Shown here piece by piece: positions 53,013 through 62,989 of a stretch of 64,000 nucleotides of DNA. This stretch comes from Pseudomonadota bacterium (lineage in GTDB: Bacteria > Desulfobacterota > Desulfobacteria > Desulfobacterales > RPRI01): contig JAHIFE010000175.1 in the NCBI GenBank assembly GCA_018901125.1, positions 1 to 64,000 on the forward strand, given 5' to 3'. Both the position numbers and the translations under genes were made by a program. The notes under the pieces were generated by a model. The model was not told the origin of the DNA. It worked only from the letters and a program-made list of their open reading frames with translations, and ran no database searches. Each line of letters begins with the position of its first letter. Within the stretch, counting starts at the first letter, position 1.

Positions 53013-53134
53013 TCCATGTCGGGGCAGGGGGCACAAGCTTATAGGATACAACGTACATCTATTTGCGCTATTAGATATTTAATTGTATTTTGATCGGATT
53101 TTTAATTTGATTATTGGCTTTCAGGAGTAACAAC

Positions 53135-54346
53135 ATGCTTAGAATATTGATTGCAGCCATTTTAGTTTTATTTAACTCGGCAGCATTTGCGGCTGAGTTT
53201 GAAACAATTGTTGTCCCGCCATCCGAACCGGTTGTGGCAGGTAATACTATAACTGTTGAAGTATATTTTATGAACACTTCAGATCATATCGTTACAGTTC
53301 AAACCCCTGAGTTTATTGAATCCAGATTAATAAGCGGAAATACAAGTCCAAGTGTGCGACTAACTCCAAAACCTTTTGAACCTTTACACGAAATCGTTGT
53401 TCCGGCAAACGGCTTTCTGAAAAAACTATACACATTAGACGTTCCTGAATCTATTGAAGGCAGCGTGGGCATAGAACTTGTTACGTTTACTTCAAAAAGA
53501 GCTTTATTTAGCGTAATTAAAACGGATATAAAAAATGCAAAGTGTGTATCCGAAACGCCAAAAAATTACGATACCGTTGAGGAGATTCAGGCTCTATTCC
53601 AAACCGACTTCCCTTATTTTCCTTCTAATGAACCAACCTATTTTGGCGTTGGTACAGATCCTGAAAAAAGCAAATTTCAATTCAGCTTTAAATACCGGAT
53701 TCTTGATGTTGATAAGCATGAATGGGCAAAAAACAGACCGTGGTTAAGTGGGTTCCATTTTGGTTATACACAAACATCGTTATGGGATCTAAAGTCTGAT
53801 TCCAAACCTTTTGATGATACAAGCTACAAACCGGAGATTTTTTATCTTACAAAAAACATCAACCCTGACTTTCCGTTAATATCACATTTATGCGTACAGT
53901 CCGGTTTTCAGCATGAATCAAACGGTAAGGGCGGTACAGATTCCCGCAGTACCAATTTCCTCTATATTAAACCTATTTTCGCCTTTGATTTAGGCAATGA
54001 TTATCATTTAAAAGTAGGGCCAAAAGCTTGGTTATATACAGGCAATGATAACGAAACCAACCCGGATATAGAAAAATACAGAGGTTACTTTGACCTCGAA
54101 TTCAAAGTCGGAAAGCGCGACAGTCTTGTTGTGGGTTCAAACCTGCGTTATGGCAGCCAAGGCGGCAGCATACAGGTTGATGCAACATATCCGTTTTACA
54201 AGATTCTTTTTTTAGATGGAATACAGGACTGGCTTAACCCGAATTTATACTTCCTTGTTCAGTACTATAACGGTTATGCAGAAAGTCTTATCCGGTATAA
54301 TGAAAAGAGCCATGCGCTTCGAATAGGAATTGCTCTTGTACGGTAG
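53135..54346 (+). CDS. pldA: Outer-membrane phospholipase A with extra N-terminal domain
   Basis: About 403 residues. Signal peptide 1-19 (LIAAILVLFNSAAFAA), a beta-rich N-terminal domain of about 120 residues (PVVAGNTITVEVYFMNTSD), then the OMPLA barrel. The active-site region reads GFQHESNGKGGTDSRSTNFLY with the catalytic His and Ser (about 260 and 262) and a downstream Asn. The barrel ends in LRIGIALVR. E. coli PldA has 289 residues, so the N-terminal domain is additional. The enzyme hydrolyses phospholipids that reach the outer leaflet. ATG 53135 follows AGGAG; an in-frame TTG earlier is unlikely. Confidence 0.88.
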   Translation: MLRILIAAILVLFNSAAFAAEFETIVVPPSEPVVAGNTITVEVYFMNTSDHIVTVQTPEFIESRLISGNTSPSVRLTPKPFEPLHEIVVPANGFLKKLYTLDVPESIEGSVGIELVTFTSKRALFSVIKTDIKNAKCVSETPKNYDTVEEIQALFQTDFPYFPSNEPTYFGVGTDPEKSKFQFSFKYRILDVDKHEWAKNRPWLSGFHFGYTQTSLWDLKSDSKPFDDTSYKPEIFYLTKNINPDFPLISHLCVQSGFQHESNGKGGTDSRSTNFLYIKPIFAFDLGNDYHLKVGPKAWLYTGNDNETNPDIEKYRGYFDLEFKVGKRDSLVVGSNLRYGSQGGSIQVDATYPFYKILFLDGIQDWLNPNLYFLVQYYNGYAESLIRYNEKSHALRIGIALVR

Positions 54347-54473
54347 TAATAATATAAAATAATCGGAAAGATAATTAATGTGCTCATATAAAGGCTGTCA
54401 TAGGGCCGAGGACGGGTTAGATCGCGTCTGTGGTGAGGGCGAAACCATTTGAATTTAATTCAAGTGGGAGGAA

Positions 54474-54499
54474 GAGGGGAGCTTTTCCCCGTTTTGCAA
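54474..54499 (+). terminator. Weak terminator-like hairpin
   Basis: GGGGAGCTTTTCCCCGTTTT forms a short stem followed by T residues, in the 225-base gap between pldA and recQ. The rest of the gap shows nothing clear. Confidence 0.35.
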
Positions 54500-54570
54500 A
54501 AAGTCGGTTTTGAATTTTTACAAAAGTTCATAAAAATTAGAATTGGTAAGATAAACTTTGATATTATGTT

Positions 54571-56772
54571 ATGACGAACAAGGCAAAAAGCATTCTTGGT
54601 GAAGTATTCGGATATAGCGAATTCAGATCTCATCAGAAAAAAATAATAGAAAATGTTATTAATAAAAAAGACACCCTTGTTATTATGCCCACTGGAGGTG
54701 GCAAATCGCTTTGTTACCAGATCCCGGCTCTGATATTTAAGGGCCTGACCGTTGTTGTTTCTCCTCTGATTTCACTGATGAAGGATCAGGTGGAGCAATT
54801 AAGCGAACTGGGTGTTTCGGCGTTGTTTTTGAATAGCACTTTATCCGGCGAAGAGTATAGCAGAAATGTTGAACTTCTTAAGAAAAACGAAGTGAAACTG
54901 CTCTACCTTGCACCCGAGAATCTTTTATCTCAAAGAACACTGTCTCTTCTTTCCTCGCTTCAGATTGATTGCCTGGCGATTGATGAGGCTCACTGCATTT
55001 CGGAATGGGGACACGATTTTCGGCCTGAATACCGAAAGCTTGCAGATGTAAGAAGCCGCTTTCCCTCTGCAACATGTATTGCTCTTACGGCAACAGCAAC
55101 TCAAAGAGTTCGGGAAGATATAAAATCCAGCCTTGGTTTTGATGTCTCAAATGAATTTATCGCAAGCTTTGACAGGCAAAATCTCTATCTTCATATTACA
55201 CCCAAAAACAAACCTGTGGCTCAAACTATGGATTTTCTCTCAAACCATTTGGGGGAGTCCGGTATCATATATTGTTTTTCTAGAAGACAGGTAGACAGCC
55301 TGTATGAGGTCTTAGAAGACAGCGGTTATTCCGTAAGGCCTTATCATGCAGGCCTATCCGATAAAGAACGTGCTGACAATCAGGATTTGTTTATAAAAGA
55401 TGATGTGCAGATTATTGTAGCTACAATCGCATTCGGAATGGGAATAAACAAGCCTAATGTTCGTTTTGTCATTCATTTTGATCTTCCTAAAAATATTGAA
55501 ACTTATTATCAGGAAATCGGCCGTGCCGGACGCGACGGTTTGAAAGCATATTGCCTGTTGCTTTTTGGCTATGGGGATATCCAGAAAATCAAATATTTTA
55601 TTAACCAGAAAAGTGAAGATGAACAGCGGACTGCAAATATTCATCTTAATGCCCTTTTGCAGTTTACCGAAACCGAAATATGCCGACGCCGGCCTTTACT
55701 TGCATATTTTGGAGAAGAATATCATGCCGATAAATGCAATATGTGCGACAACTGTCTTGCAGAAGACAAAAAACTTGTCGATATCACCATTTTGGCTCAG
55801 AAGTTTCTTTCATGTGTCAAGCGTACCGATGAGATGTTTGGAATAAATCACATTATCGATATACTGCGCGGTTCACAATCACAAAAAATATGTAATTTTG
55901 AGCATGAAAAATTATCAACTTACGGGATAGGAAAAGAGTATACAAGAAAACAGTGGTTTCATCTTGCAAGACAGTTTATAAATAAAGGATTAATGATTCA
56001 GGATGCAAAATATGGAGGATTGAAGCTTACAGACCGGTCTTATGATGTTTTTAAAGGAAAGGAAGCAGTTTTTGGAATGATCGAAGAAGAACATATTCTG
56101 CATGTTAAAAAGAAGGAAATGGAAACAGAATATGATTATGATCGTGTATTGTTTGAAAAGCTGAGAATTATGAGAAAAGAGCTTGCCGATAATGCAGGCG
56201 TACCTCCTTACGTCATTTTTTCGGACAAAACCTTGATAGAAATGTCAGCGTTTTATCCGCGCTCTGAAGAAAGTCTGCTTCACATACACGGAGTCGGGGC
56301 TGTAAAACATAAGAAATACGGTGCTTGCTTTTTAGATATTATAGACAGCCACTGCAAAGAACACCGAATTGAGATACAGCCTGTTAATAAACAAAAAGTT
56401 CCGCCGCATATGCCGCAACCTTCCCGAAAATCAGAGAAGAAAAGATACATGATTATCGGCGAAACATACAACATGGGAAAATCCGTTGACCAAATCATGG
56501 AGATGTTTAATATTAAAAAGGTTACGGCTATTGATCATCTTTACAACTATCTGCAATCAGGTCAAACTTTAAGATCCGATGGAATACTTGAGATATCAGA
56601 AGTATCTTCAGATCAGCATAGAATAATCCTCGAAACATTTCACAAATTTGGGACGGAGTTTCTAAAACCGGTTTTTGATGCTCTTGAAGGCAGAGTAAGT
56701 TATGACGAGCTGAAAATATTCAGGCTGTATTGTATAAGTATGGATAATACTTCGCGTGATTTTATTCAGTAG
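54571..56772 (+). CDS. recQ: RecQ-family ATP-dependent DNA helicase
   Basis: A 733-residue 3'-5' helicase for repair and replication restart. DEAH-type core: Walker A MPTGGGKSLCYQ (about 40-51), DEAHCISEWGHDFRPEY, then helicase-C motif EIGRAGRDG. The RecQ zinc site is at CRRRPLLAYFGE and CNMCDNC, followed by a winged helix, an HRDC domain (about 520-600) and a C-terminal HTH segment (KSVDQIMEMFNIKKVTAIDH). The domain order is that of full RecQ. It heads a run with a SNF2 helicase (14 bases later) and a SWIM protein. Confidence 0.9.
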   Translation: MTNKAKSILGEVFGYSEFRSHQKKIIENVINKKDTLVIMPTGGGKSLCYQIPALIFKGLTVVVSPLISLMKDQVEQLSELGVSALFLNSTLSGEEYSRNVELLKKNEVKLLYLAPENLLSQRTLSLLSSLQIDCLAIDEAHCISEWGHDFRPEYRKLADVRSRFPSATCIALTATATQRVREDIKSSLGFDVSNEFIASFDRQNLYLHITPKNKPVAQTMDFLSNHLGESGIIYCFSRRQVDSLYEVLEDSGYSVRPYHAGLSDKERADNQDLFIKDDVQIIVATIAFGMGINKPNVRFVIHFDLPKNIETYYQEIGRAGRDGLKAYCLLLFGYGDIQKIKYFINQKSEDEQRTANIHLNALLQFTETEICRRRPLLAYFGEEYHADKCNMCDNCLAEDKKLVDITILAQKFLSCVKRTDEMFGINHIIDILRGSQSQKICNFEHEKLSTYGIGKEYTRKQWFHLARQFINKGLMIQDAKYGGLKLTDRSYDVFKGKEAVFGMIEEEHILHVKKKEMETEYDYDRVLFEKLRIMRKELADNAGVPPYVIFSDKTLIEMSAFYPRSEESLLHIHGVGAVKHKKYGACFLDIIDSHCKEHRIEIQPVNKQKVPPHMPQPSRKSEKKRYMIIGETYNMGKSVDQIMEMFNIKKVTAIDHLYNYLQSGQTLRSDGILEISEVSSDQHRIILETFHKFGTEFLKPVFDALEGRVSYDELKIFRLYCISMDNTSRDFIQ

Positions 56773-56786
56773 GGTCAGACAGGATT

Positions 56787-59504
56787 TTGCAAATGACGGA
56801 AACAGAATCGCTTAAATCGGAAAATATAAATCGCGATTTAATTGTAGTTACCATGTCAAACGGTTCCCTGGAACTGGAATGGGCAGATGCTAAAAAGCCT
56901 CTTTCTCATAACAGCAGATTGTTGCAGGAAGAAGTATACAGGCGTTATTTGTCAAATAGCGATTCTTGTCTTCTTTTTTTAGGGTTTTGCGATAAAAATA
57001 TACTTCTTTCTTCTTCCCTCGATTACTGGCGAAGCTTTGCCGGATTGTTTGTGAAAAAGCTTTCCCGAACGCCCGATCTCGAATTGTTGAGGCATCAAGC
57101 CGAAATCGCCATTGAAGAAGACGAGCTAAGGCGCTTTCTTGAAGATGCGCCGCTTATGGAAGGCTCCGATTACCTTAACGACAGATTACTTGAAAATACA
57201 TGGTTACGGCTTAAAAACACTTATATAAGTGAGATTAAGACTTATGACGGAACTGTTGAGGATTTCATCCGTTCATACAGTCCCGATGTTAATCTTGTAG
57301 GCAGGATTTTTTTCCATCTTGTGGAAAACAAAAAGGAAGAACTGCCCTTCGCCTTTCTGGCAACGTATTCCACAAGACTTAATGATAAAGGAAAATCAAA
57401 ACATCTCCCGCTAAAATATGCACTCCAGGAATATGAACAGGACAGCGAAAAACTTTTGCAGTTGCTTACAACAGTCCATCGGGCAGCCGAAAAAAGTAAT
57501 CTTATTTCCGAACTTCTTGAAAATGGAGAATTGTTTCATCCTTTGGCTTGGAATGCAAAAGAGGCTTTTTCTTTTCTAAAGGAGATTTCCGTATATGAAG
57601 AATGCGGCATTCTGTGCCGGATTCCAAACTGGTGGAAAGGCAGCACTTCGGGTATCAGGCTTAATGTAAGCCTGGGTGATAACGCACCGTCTTTTGTGGG
57701 AATGGGCGCTCTTGTAGATTTTAACGCGCAACTATATCTGGGAGACACGCAAATTTCCGAAGAAGAGGCAAAAAAGCTGCTGAATGAATATGAAGGGCTT
57801 GCCTTTATCAAAAACAAATGGGTGGCAGTAGATCCTGATAAACTGAAGCAAACGCTGGATGCATACGAAAAAGCAAAGGAGTTGACAGGAGAAGAAGGAT
57901 TAGGCCTTCTGGATGCATTGCGTTTTCATCTTCAGCCGGAGAGGCTTCTGGGAGATAACGGAGCACAGATAGATCATAGTGTCACAAACGGGAAATGGCT
58001 GGAATCGGTAATTGATAAAATGGCAGATCCTCAAAAAATTTCTTGTATGATACCGGATCGTACGTTTAAAGCAAAGCTAAGAGAATATCAGCAAAAAGGA
58101 GTAAACTGGCTTTATTTTCTTCATTCACTGCAATTCGGAGCTTGTCTTGCCGATGATATGGGTCTTGGCAAAACCATTGAAGTACTGGCTTTTTTACATA
58201 TCTTAAAATCGGAGAATAATAAAAACAAAGCCTCTCATAAAGCAAGCCTTCTGGTTGTGCCGGCTTCTCTTATTTTTAACTGGACTTGTGAAATTGAGCG
58301 TTTTTCTCCTGATCTTCGTTTTTATGTGGCGCATAGCAGCGCGAAAAACAACTTCGCTGTTGAAGGGAAATCTTCGGATAATATTGCGGATAATTTTGAT
58401 CTTGTTATAACGACTTATGCCATGGTTCAAAGATATGAATGGCTTCAGTCTTATGCATGGAACTATATTATTCTTGATGAAGCTCAGGCTATCAAGAATC
58501 CGGGCGCAAAGCAGGCCCGTGCTGTAAAAAAGCTGATCTCTAAAAACAGGATTATAATGACAGGAACGCCTATAGAAAACAGGCTTTCCGATTTGTGGTC
58601 ACTGTTTGATTTTTTAAATCCGGGATTACTTGGCAATATAAATGAATTTAAAGGATTTTCGGAAAAGCTTAAACGCAACCATTCCGGATATTCAAAATTA
58701 CGCAAACTCATAAGTCCCTATGTTTTACGGCGTCTGAAAACCGATAAATCGGTTATTTCCGACCTTCCTGATAAGGTGGAAATGAAAACCTATGCGGATT
58801 TGAGTAAAAAACAGGTATTATTATACAATAAAGTAGTGGAAGAGCTGAAAAGGGCAATAGTAGAAACGGAAGGCATTCAAAGAAAAGGACTGGTACTGTC
58901 TTCCATAATCAAATTCAAGCAGCTCTGTAATCACCCCGATCAGTATAACGGGACAACTGGATTTGAGGAAAAAGACAGCGGAAAATTTGCAAGGCTTAGA
59001 GAAATATGTGAAACCATTTATGAAAAAAGAGAAAAAATACTTGTTTTTACACAGTTTAAGGAGATGACCGAACCTCTTTCCGATTTTCTGGAAGGCATAT
59101 TCTATCGGAAAGGCTTGATTCTGCATGGAGGTGTGCCTGTTAGCAGGAGAAAAAAAATCGTTGAAGAATTTCAGAGCCAAAGCTATATCCCCTTTATGGT
59201 GCTTTCTCTTAAAGCAGGCGGTGTGGGCTTGAATCTCACCGAAGCAAATCATGTGATTCATTTCGACCGCTGGTGGAATCCCGCCGTTGAAGACCAGGCA
59301 ACCGACAGAGCTTTTCGTATCGGACAAAAAAAGAATGTCATTGTGCATAAGTTTATAACAAAGGGAACTGTAGAAGAAAAAATAGATACAATGCTTGAAG
59401 AAAAGAAAAAACTTTCGAATGATGTTATTTCGTGTTACGGCGAAACATTGATAACTGAGATGAAAAACGATGAGCTGATGGAACTCTTTAAATTAACGTT
59501 ATAA
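56787..59504 (+). CDS. SNF2-family DNA helicase/translocase
   Basis: A 905-residue protein. The first 410 residues are the poorly conserved part that precedes bacterial SNF2 cores (including the SNF2_assoc-like region around FLKEISVYEECGILCRIPNW). The core starts at about 430: LADDMGLGKTIEVLAFL (Walker A), LDEAQAIKN (motif II), MTGTPIENRLSDLW, and helicase-C with VLSLKAGGVGLNLTEANHVI and DRAFRIGQKKNV. A gene for a SWIM-finger protein follows, as often seen with bacterial SNF2 proteins. Role in DNA repair or chromatin-like remodelling is inferred. An ATG at 56793 is also possible. Confidence 0.9.
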   Translation: MQMTETESLKSENINRDLIVVTMSNGSLELEWADAKKPLSHNSRLLQEEVYRRYLSNSDSCLLFLGFCDKNILLSSSLDYWRSFAGLFVKKLSRTPDLELLRHQAEIAIEEDELRRFLEDAPLMEGSDYLNDRLLENTWLRLKNTYISEIKTYDGTVEDFIRSYSPDVNLVGRIFFHLVENKKEELPFAFLATYSTRLNDKGKSKHLPLKYALQEYEQDSEKLLQLLTTVHRAAEKSNLISELLENGELFHPLAWNAKEAFSFLKEISVYEECGILCRIPNWWKGSTSGIRLNVSLGDNAPSFVGMGALVDFNAQLYLGDTQISEEEAKKLLNEYEGLAFIKNKWVAVDPDKLKQTLDAYEKAKELTGEEGLGLLDALRFHLQPERLLGDNGAQIDHSVTNGKWLESVIDKMADPQKISCMIPDRTFKAKLREYQQKGVNWLYFLHSLQFGACLADDMGLGKTIEVLAFLHILKSENNKNKASHKASLLVVPASLIFNWTCEIERFSPDLRFYVAHSSAKNNFAVEGKSSDNIADNFDLVITTYAMVQRYEWLQSYAWNYIILDEAQAIKNPGAKQARAVKKLISKNRIIMTGTPIENRLSDLWSLFDFLNPGLLGNINEFKGFSEKLKRNHSGYSKLRKLISPYVLRRLKTDKSVISDLPDKVEMKTYADLSKKQVLLYNKVVEELKRAIVETEGIQRKGLVLSSIIKFKQLCNHPDQYNGTTGFEEKDSGKFARLREICETIYEKREKILVFTQFKEMTEPLSDFLEGIFYRKGLILHGGVPVSRRKKIVEEFQSQSYIPFMVLSLKAGGVGLNLTEANHVIHFDRWWNPAVEDQATDRAFRIGQKKNVIVHKFITKGTVEEKIDTMLEEKKKLSNDVISCYGETLITEMKNDELMELFKLTL

Positions 59505-59554
59505 ATTATATAGACTTTCGGATAATGTTTTTGGCAAGGATAGGAGGAGTCCCC

Positions 59555-59599
59555 ATGAGTAAAGCATATAATTGGTATGTTGTCGAAGGGGACGACTGA
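59555..59599 (+). CDS. Very short leader-like ORF
   Basis: ATG 59555, seven bases after a strong AGGAGG, encodes a 14-residue peptide (MSKAYNWYVVEGDD) ending TGA at 59599, 29 bases before the SWIM gene. The ribosome site is better than that of the SWIM gene itself. It may be a translational coupling leader; no known peptide family. Confidence 0.4.
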   Translation: MSKAYNWYVVEGDD

Positions 59600-59627
59600 T
59601 AACTCAGAAAACTAAGGTAAGGTGATT

Positions 59628-60698
59628 ATGGGACGCTGGAACTACTACCCTCGATATGTATCTGTTGGCGAAAAGAAAGAAAAAGCACAAAAGCAATTAA
59701 AAAAACTATTGCAAAAAGACCCTAACATAACGCCGGTTATTATTGAAGGAAATACACTGGCAAAAACATGGTGGGGCAAATCCTGGAATCATAACCTTGA
59801 ACGATATGCCGATTACAGCAATCGTATAGGTCGCGGACGCAGCTATGTCCGAATGGGTGCCGTGCTGGATATTAAAATAAGCTCAGGCAGAGTTGATGCC
59901 ATTGTTCAGGGAACAAGAACAAAACCCTATAATGTTACTATAAAGATAAAGGCTATTGCTTTATCTGTGTGGAACAGGATGAAAGCGTCCGGTGCAAAAG
60001 AACTTGATTCATTGCAGGATCTTCTGGCCGGCAAATTCCCGAAGGCTCTTGGCGAGATTTTTATGGAAAAAGATAATGGGCTTTTCCCATCGCCAAAAGA
60101 AATAGAATTTGATTGTTCTTGTCCGGACTGGGCAAGTATGTGCAAACATGTTGCTGCAACACTTTATGCCGTGGGAGCAAGGCTTGATGAAGACCCCGGC
60201 CTTTTTTTTAAACTAAGACAAGTAGAAATGAACGATTTAATTAGCTATGTGGTTAAAGACAGGACAAGCAACCTGCTAAAGGCTGCCAAAAAGAAAACTT
60301 CCAGGGTTATCGATGATTCCGGTCTAAGTGATATATTCGGTATTGATCTGGAAACGGAGGCTGTGGAGCAAATAGCTGCCGCGGCAAAACCGGCAAAGAA
60401 AAAAGATACTCTCAAACCGGAAAAGAAAACGGCTGCTTTGAAAAAAACAAAAGCAACTGGAAAGGTCATTAAGCTACCGGTAAAAGCTTCGAAATCGTTT
60501 AATAAAAATATAGGGGATGCTCAGGCAACCCGGATTATTAGAATTGTAAAACGAGCAAAGAATGGGATCGATGTTTCCACATTGAAAAAGAAAACAGGAA
60601 TTGATGATAAGAAGATCAGAAGTACTTTATACAGCGCACTTAAAAAAGGAACGATAGAAAGAGTGGGCAGGGGAATTTATACCGGAAACCAAACCTGA
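59628..60698 (+). CDS. SWIM zinc-finger protein with C-terminal winged-helix-like segment
   Basis: About 356 residues. N-terminal region typical of SWIM proteins (KTWWGKSWNHNLERYADYSN), a SWIM finger with CxCx6CxH in DCSCPDWASMCKHVAATLY (about 161-179), then a Lys/Ala-rich linker (about 240-290) and a C-terminal segment (IRIVKRAKNGIDVSTLKKKT and IRSTLYSALKKGTIERVGRG) that looks like a winged helix. SWIM proteins bind DNA or protein and are often encoded with SNF2 helicases. ATG 59628 is preferred over GTG 59622. Confidence 0.88.
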   Translation: MGRWNYYPRYVSVGEKKEKAQKQLKKLLQKDPNITPVIIEGNTLAKTWWGKSWNHNLERYADYSNRIGRGRSYVRMGAVLDIKISSGRVDAIVQGTRTKPYNVTIKIKAIALSVWNRMKASGAKELDSLQDLLAGKFPKALGEIFMEKDNGLFPSPKEIEFDCSCPDWASMCKHVAATLYAVGARLDEDPGLFFKLRQVEMNDLISYVVKDRTSNLLKAAKKKTSRVIDDSGLSDIFGIDLETEAVEQIAAAAKPAKKKDTLKPEKKTAALKKTKATGKVIKLPVKASKSFNKNIGDAQATRIIRIVKRAKNGIDVSTLKKKTGIDDKKIRSTLYSALKKGTIERVGRGIYTGNQT

Positions 60699-60808
60699 TC
60701 CTACACTCGGCAAGATAGTCTTTAAAAAACTTCTCTTTATTTCCGCTACAACGATATTCAGGCAGGAGTTTTGCGCGGATTGGGCTGCGCATTTTCATTT
60801 TGGTTATT

Positions 60809-61669
60809 TTAAGGATTTGGCGGCTTAGTGATCGCCCATATCTTGATCGTGCCTTTCTTGGCATCTCCCGAGGCCAGTACCCGGCCATCTCCGCTAAATG
60901 CCAAGGCACCTGCCGGACCTTCATTATTTAAAGTCTGGATGAGGGAGCCGTCGGTTATATCCCAAAGCTTGATAACGCCGGAAGAAAACCCGGCTGAGAG
61001 CATTAATCCCCGAGTATTTCTAAAAGCCAAACAGGTTACTCCGCCGTCAGTATCACTATGTAAGTTCAGCTTTATGGAGCCGCTGGCCGCATCTCTTATA
61101 TAGATCGTTCCGTCGTTCTCGAAACCACCTGATGCTATCAGGCTTCCATCCTGGCTAAAAGCCAAGGTTCCGACTGGCGGGGATAATTCCTCCCATTTAA
61201 CTTGACCGGTGGTGGTATCCCATAATCTTATAGCCGTTTTTTCTGCAGTAGTAATTGCTGCCGCAATGACACTTCCGTCACTGCTCAGTGCCATTGCACT
61301 GACTACTCCTCGAAATGTCAAAGACTGTTTGAAATCAGAACGAATCATTTTCCAGAGCTTGATAGTCGAATTTCCGGAACTTTCAATCTCCCCGGTAGCT
61401 GCCATGTTTTGATCGGAGCTGATAGACACAGGTCCGACTATCCCAGGCACATCAACTTTAAGTTTGCTTTGTGATGTGTTGCTCGCCAAAAAATACATAT
61501 AATTGAATCTTAACCCGTGTCCTTTCTTGCAAATACCTGTCATATAAAGGTCTACGCCCTTCTCCCTTGTTTTTGGCCTGTAAGAAACATTTACTGAACC
61601 CTTTTTCCCGCCTAAGTCGCTAGTGTCGCAAAAAGAACCGGTATGGAGTAGTGTTGATGTACGTCCCAA
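60809..61669 (-). CDS. WD40-like repeat protein, possibly a fragment
   Basis: A 286-residue frame. Residues about 75-286 are four or five WD40/beta-propeller repeats (TIKLWKMIRSD, AIRLWDTTTGQVKW, TIYIRDAASGSIKL, VIKLWDITDGSLIQ, TIKIWAITK). A full propeller needs seven, and the N-terminal 70 residues look unlike a signal or a natural domain start, so the gene may be truncated at its 5' end. No ribosome site is evident. The next 229 bases (61670-61898) hold only a 26-codon plus-strand frame starting at 61751 that I cannot assign. Confidence 0.6.
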   Translation of the reverse strand: MGRTSTLLHTGSFCDTSDLGGKKGSVNVSYRPKTREKGVDLYMTGICKKGHGLRFNYMYFLASNTSQSKLKVDVPGIVGPVSISSDQNMAATGEIESSGNSTIKLWKMIRSDFKQSLTFRGVVSAMALSSDGSVIAAAITTAEKTAIRLWDTTTGQVKWEELSPPVGTLAFSQDGSLIASGGFENDGTIYIRDAASGSIKLNLHSDTDGGVTCLAFRNTRGLMLSAGFSSGVIKLWDITDGSLIQTLNNEGPAGALAFSGDGRVLASGDAKKGTIKIWAITKPPNP

Positions 61670-61898
61670 ATAGTCCCTATTGGAGCAGGATGGTGGACAT
61701 TCTCAACATATGAACTTGGAATGGAATATTAGCCTTACACAGGATATTCATGCCACGCAAATCACAAACAGGCCTATCAGAAGGATTTTATCTTGAAAAA
61801 GTTGCTCAGAGTATTTTGATAACTATATGATATGAAACCGGAACAAATAATGGTGAATTATAAGAACTTTAGTTTAAAGCAGATAAGAAATCTATTTT

Positions 61899-62672
61899 TC
61901 AATCGCTTGCAACGTGGGCATAAGCATTGTGATTGTGTATGGATTCAAAGTTTTCAGCACTTACGGAAAACCAGATGATGTTATCATCTTTATTTATTTT
62001 TCCGGCAATATCACGCACGATATCTTCAACAAACTTGGGATTAGAAAAAGCCTTTTCCGTTACGTTTTTCTCATCTACTCGTTTTAAAACCGAATAAACA
62101 TCGCAGGAGGCAGAACTCTCAACAAGCTCTATCATATCTTCCATCCAGATAAATTTTTTAAATCTTGTTGAAAGCCTCACTTCTCCCCTCTGGTTGTGCG
62201 CTCCGATTTCGCTTATTTCTTTTGAACAGGGACATACTGATGAGATGGGAACAATTACTTCCGAGATAATATCAATTTTATTTTCAGGATCACTTGATCC
62301 TATAATACGGCAGGTATAATCCATAAGGCCGGGAGCCTTACTTACCGGGGCTTTTTTCTCTATAAAATAAGGAAAAGTAACTTCGATATGTGCTGATTCT
62401 GCATTCAGATGCTTTTTCATCTGATTTAATATAGCTGCAATTTTTATTAATGATACTTCAGCATGGCGGAATAGGTGGAGGAGCTCGACAAAACGGCTCA
62501 TGTGTGTCCCCTTGTATTTGTGGGGCAAATCAACGTACATGTTGATTGTCGCAACCGTATTCTGCACCCTGTTTCGCCGGTCAAGAACCGTGATTGGATA
62601 ACGAATATTTTTTATACCAACCTTGTTGATCGATATATTCCTGTGATCTAACTGACTCTGAACATCTTTCAT
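61899..62672 (-). CDS. folE2: GTP cyclohydrolase FolE2
   Basis: A 257-residue enzyme of the COG1469 family that turns GTP into 7,8-dihydroneopterin triphosphate for folate synthesis, using a metal other than zinc. The catalytic motif is PISSVCPCSKEISEIGAHNQ, and YVDLPHKYKGTHMSRF and IHNHNAYAHV are conserved. It is co-directional with rpoZ and greA, 38 bases after rpoZ. Confidence 0.92.
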   Translation of the reverse strand: MKDVQSQLDHRNISINKVGIKNIRYPITVLDRRNRVQNTVATINMYVDLPHKYKGTHMSRFVELLHLFRHAEVSLIKIAAILNQMKKHLNAESAHIEVTFPYFIEKKAPVSKAPGLMDYTCRIIGSSDPENKIDIISEVIVPISSVCPCSKEISEIGAHNQRGEVRLSTRFKKFIWMEDMIELVESSASCDVYSVLKRVDEKNVTEKAFSNPKFVEDIVRDIAGKINKDDNIIWFSVSAENFESIHNHNAYAHVASD

Positions 62673-62710
62673 CTAAAAATATGCCGCCTCTTCAATTGGC
62701 TGTTTTGCAA

Positions 62711-62950
62711 TTATTCTTTGTTATCAATATTGCCGGTATCAATTTTCTTATCTTTAATTTCATTTTGTACAAGAATAATTTTACCCGCGGCGATTTCTCT
62801 TAGCGCAATAACAATATCCTCGTTTTTCGGTGCGTTGACAAGATATTCGGAGCCTTCACGAATCTGCCTGACTCTTTTTGCAACCATGTTGACAAGTAAA
62901 AAACGGTTCGGTACTCTTTTCATACAATCTTCAATTGTTATTCTTGCCAA
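62711..62950 (-). CDS. rpoZ: RNA polymerase omega subunit
   Basis: A 79-residue protein with the omega pattern: MARITIEDCMKRVPNRFLLV near the N-terminus and VKAPKNE-like DIVIALREIAAGKI in the centre. It helps assemble the RNA polymerase core. The gene is 39 bases downstream of greA. Confidence 0.92.
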   Translation of the reverse strand: MARITIEDCMKRVPNRFLLVNMVAKRVRQIREGSEYLVNAPKNEDIVIALREIAAGKIILVQNEIKDKKIDTGNIDNKE

Positions 62951-62989
62951 AATATAACCTCCGTCTGCAACACATATTTTTGAATAAAA

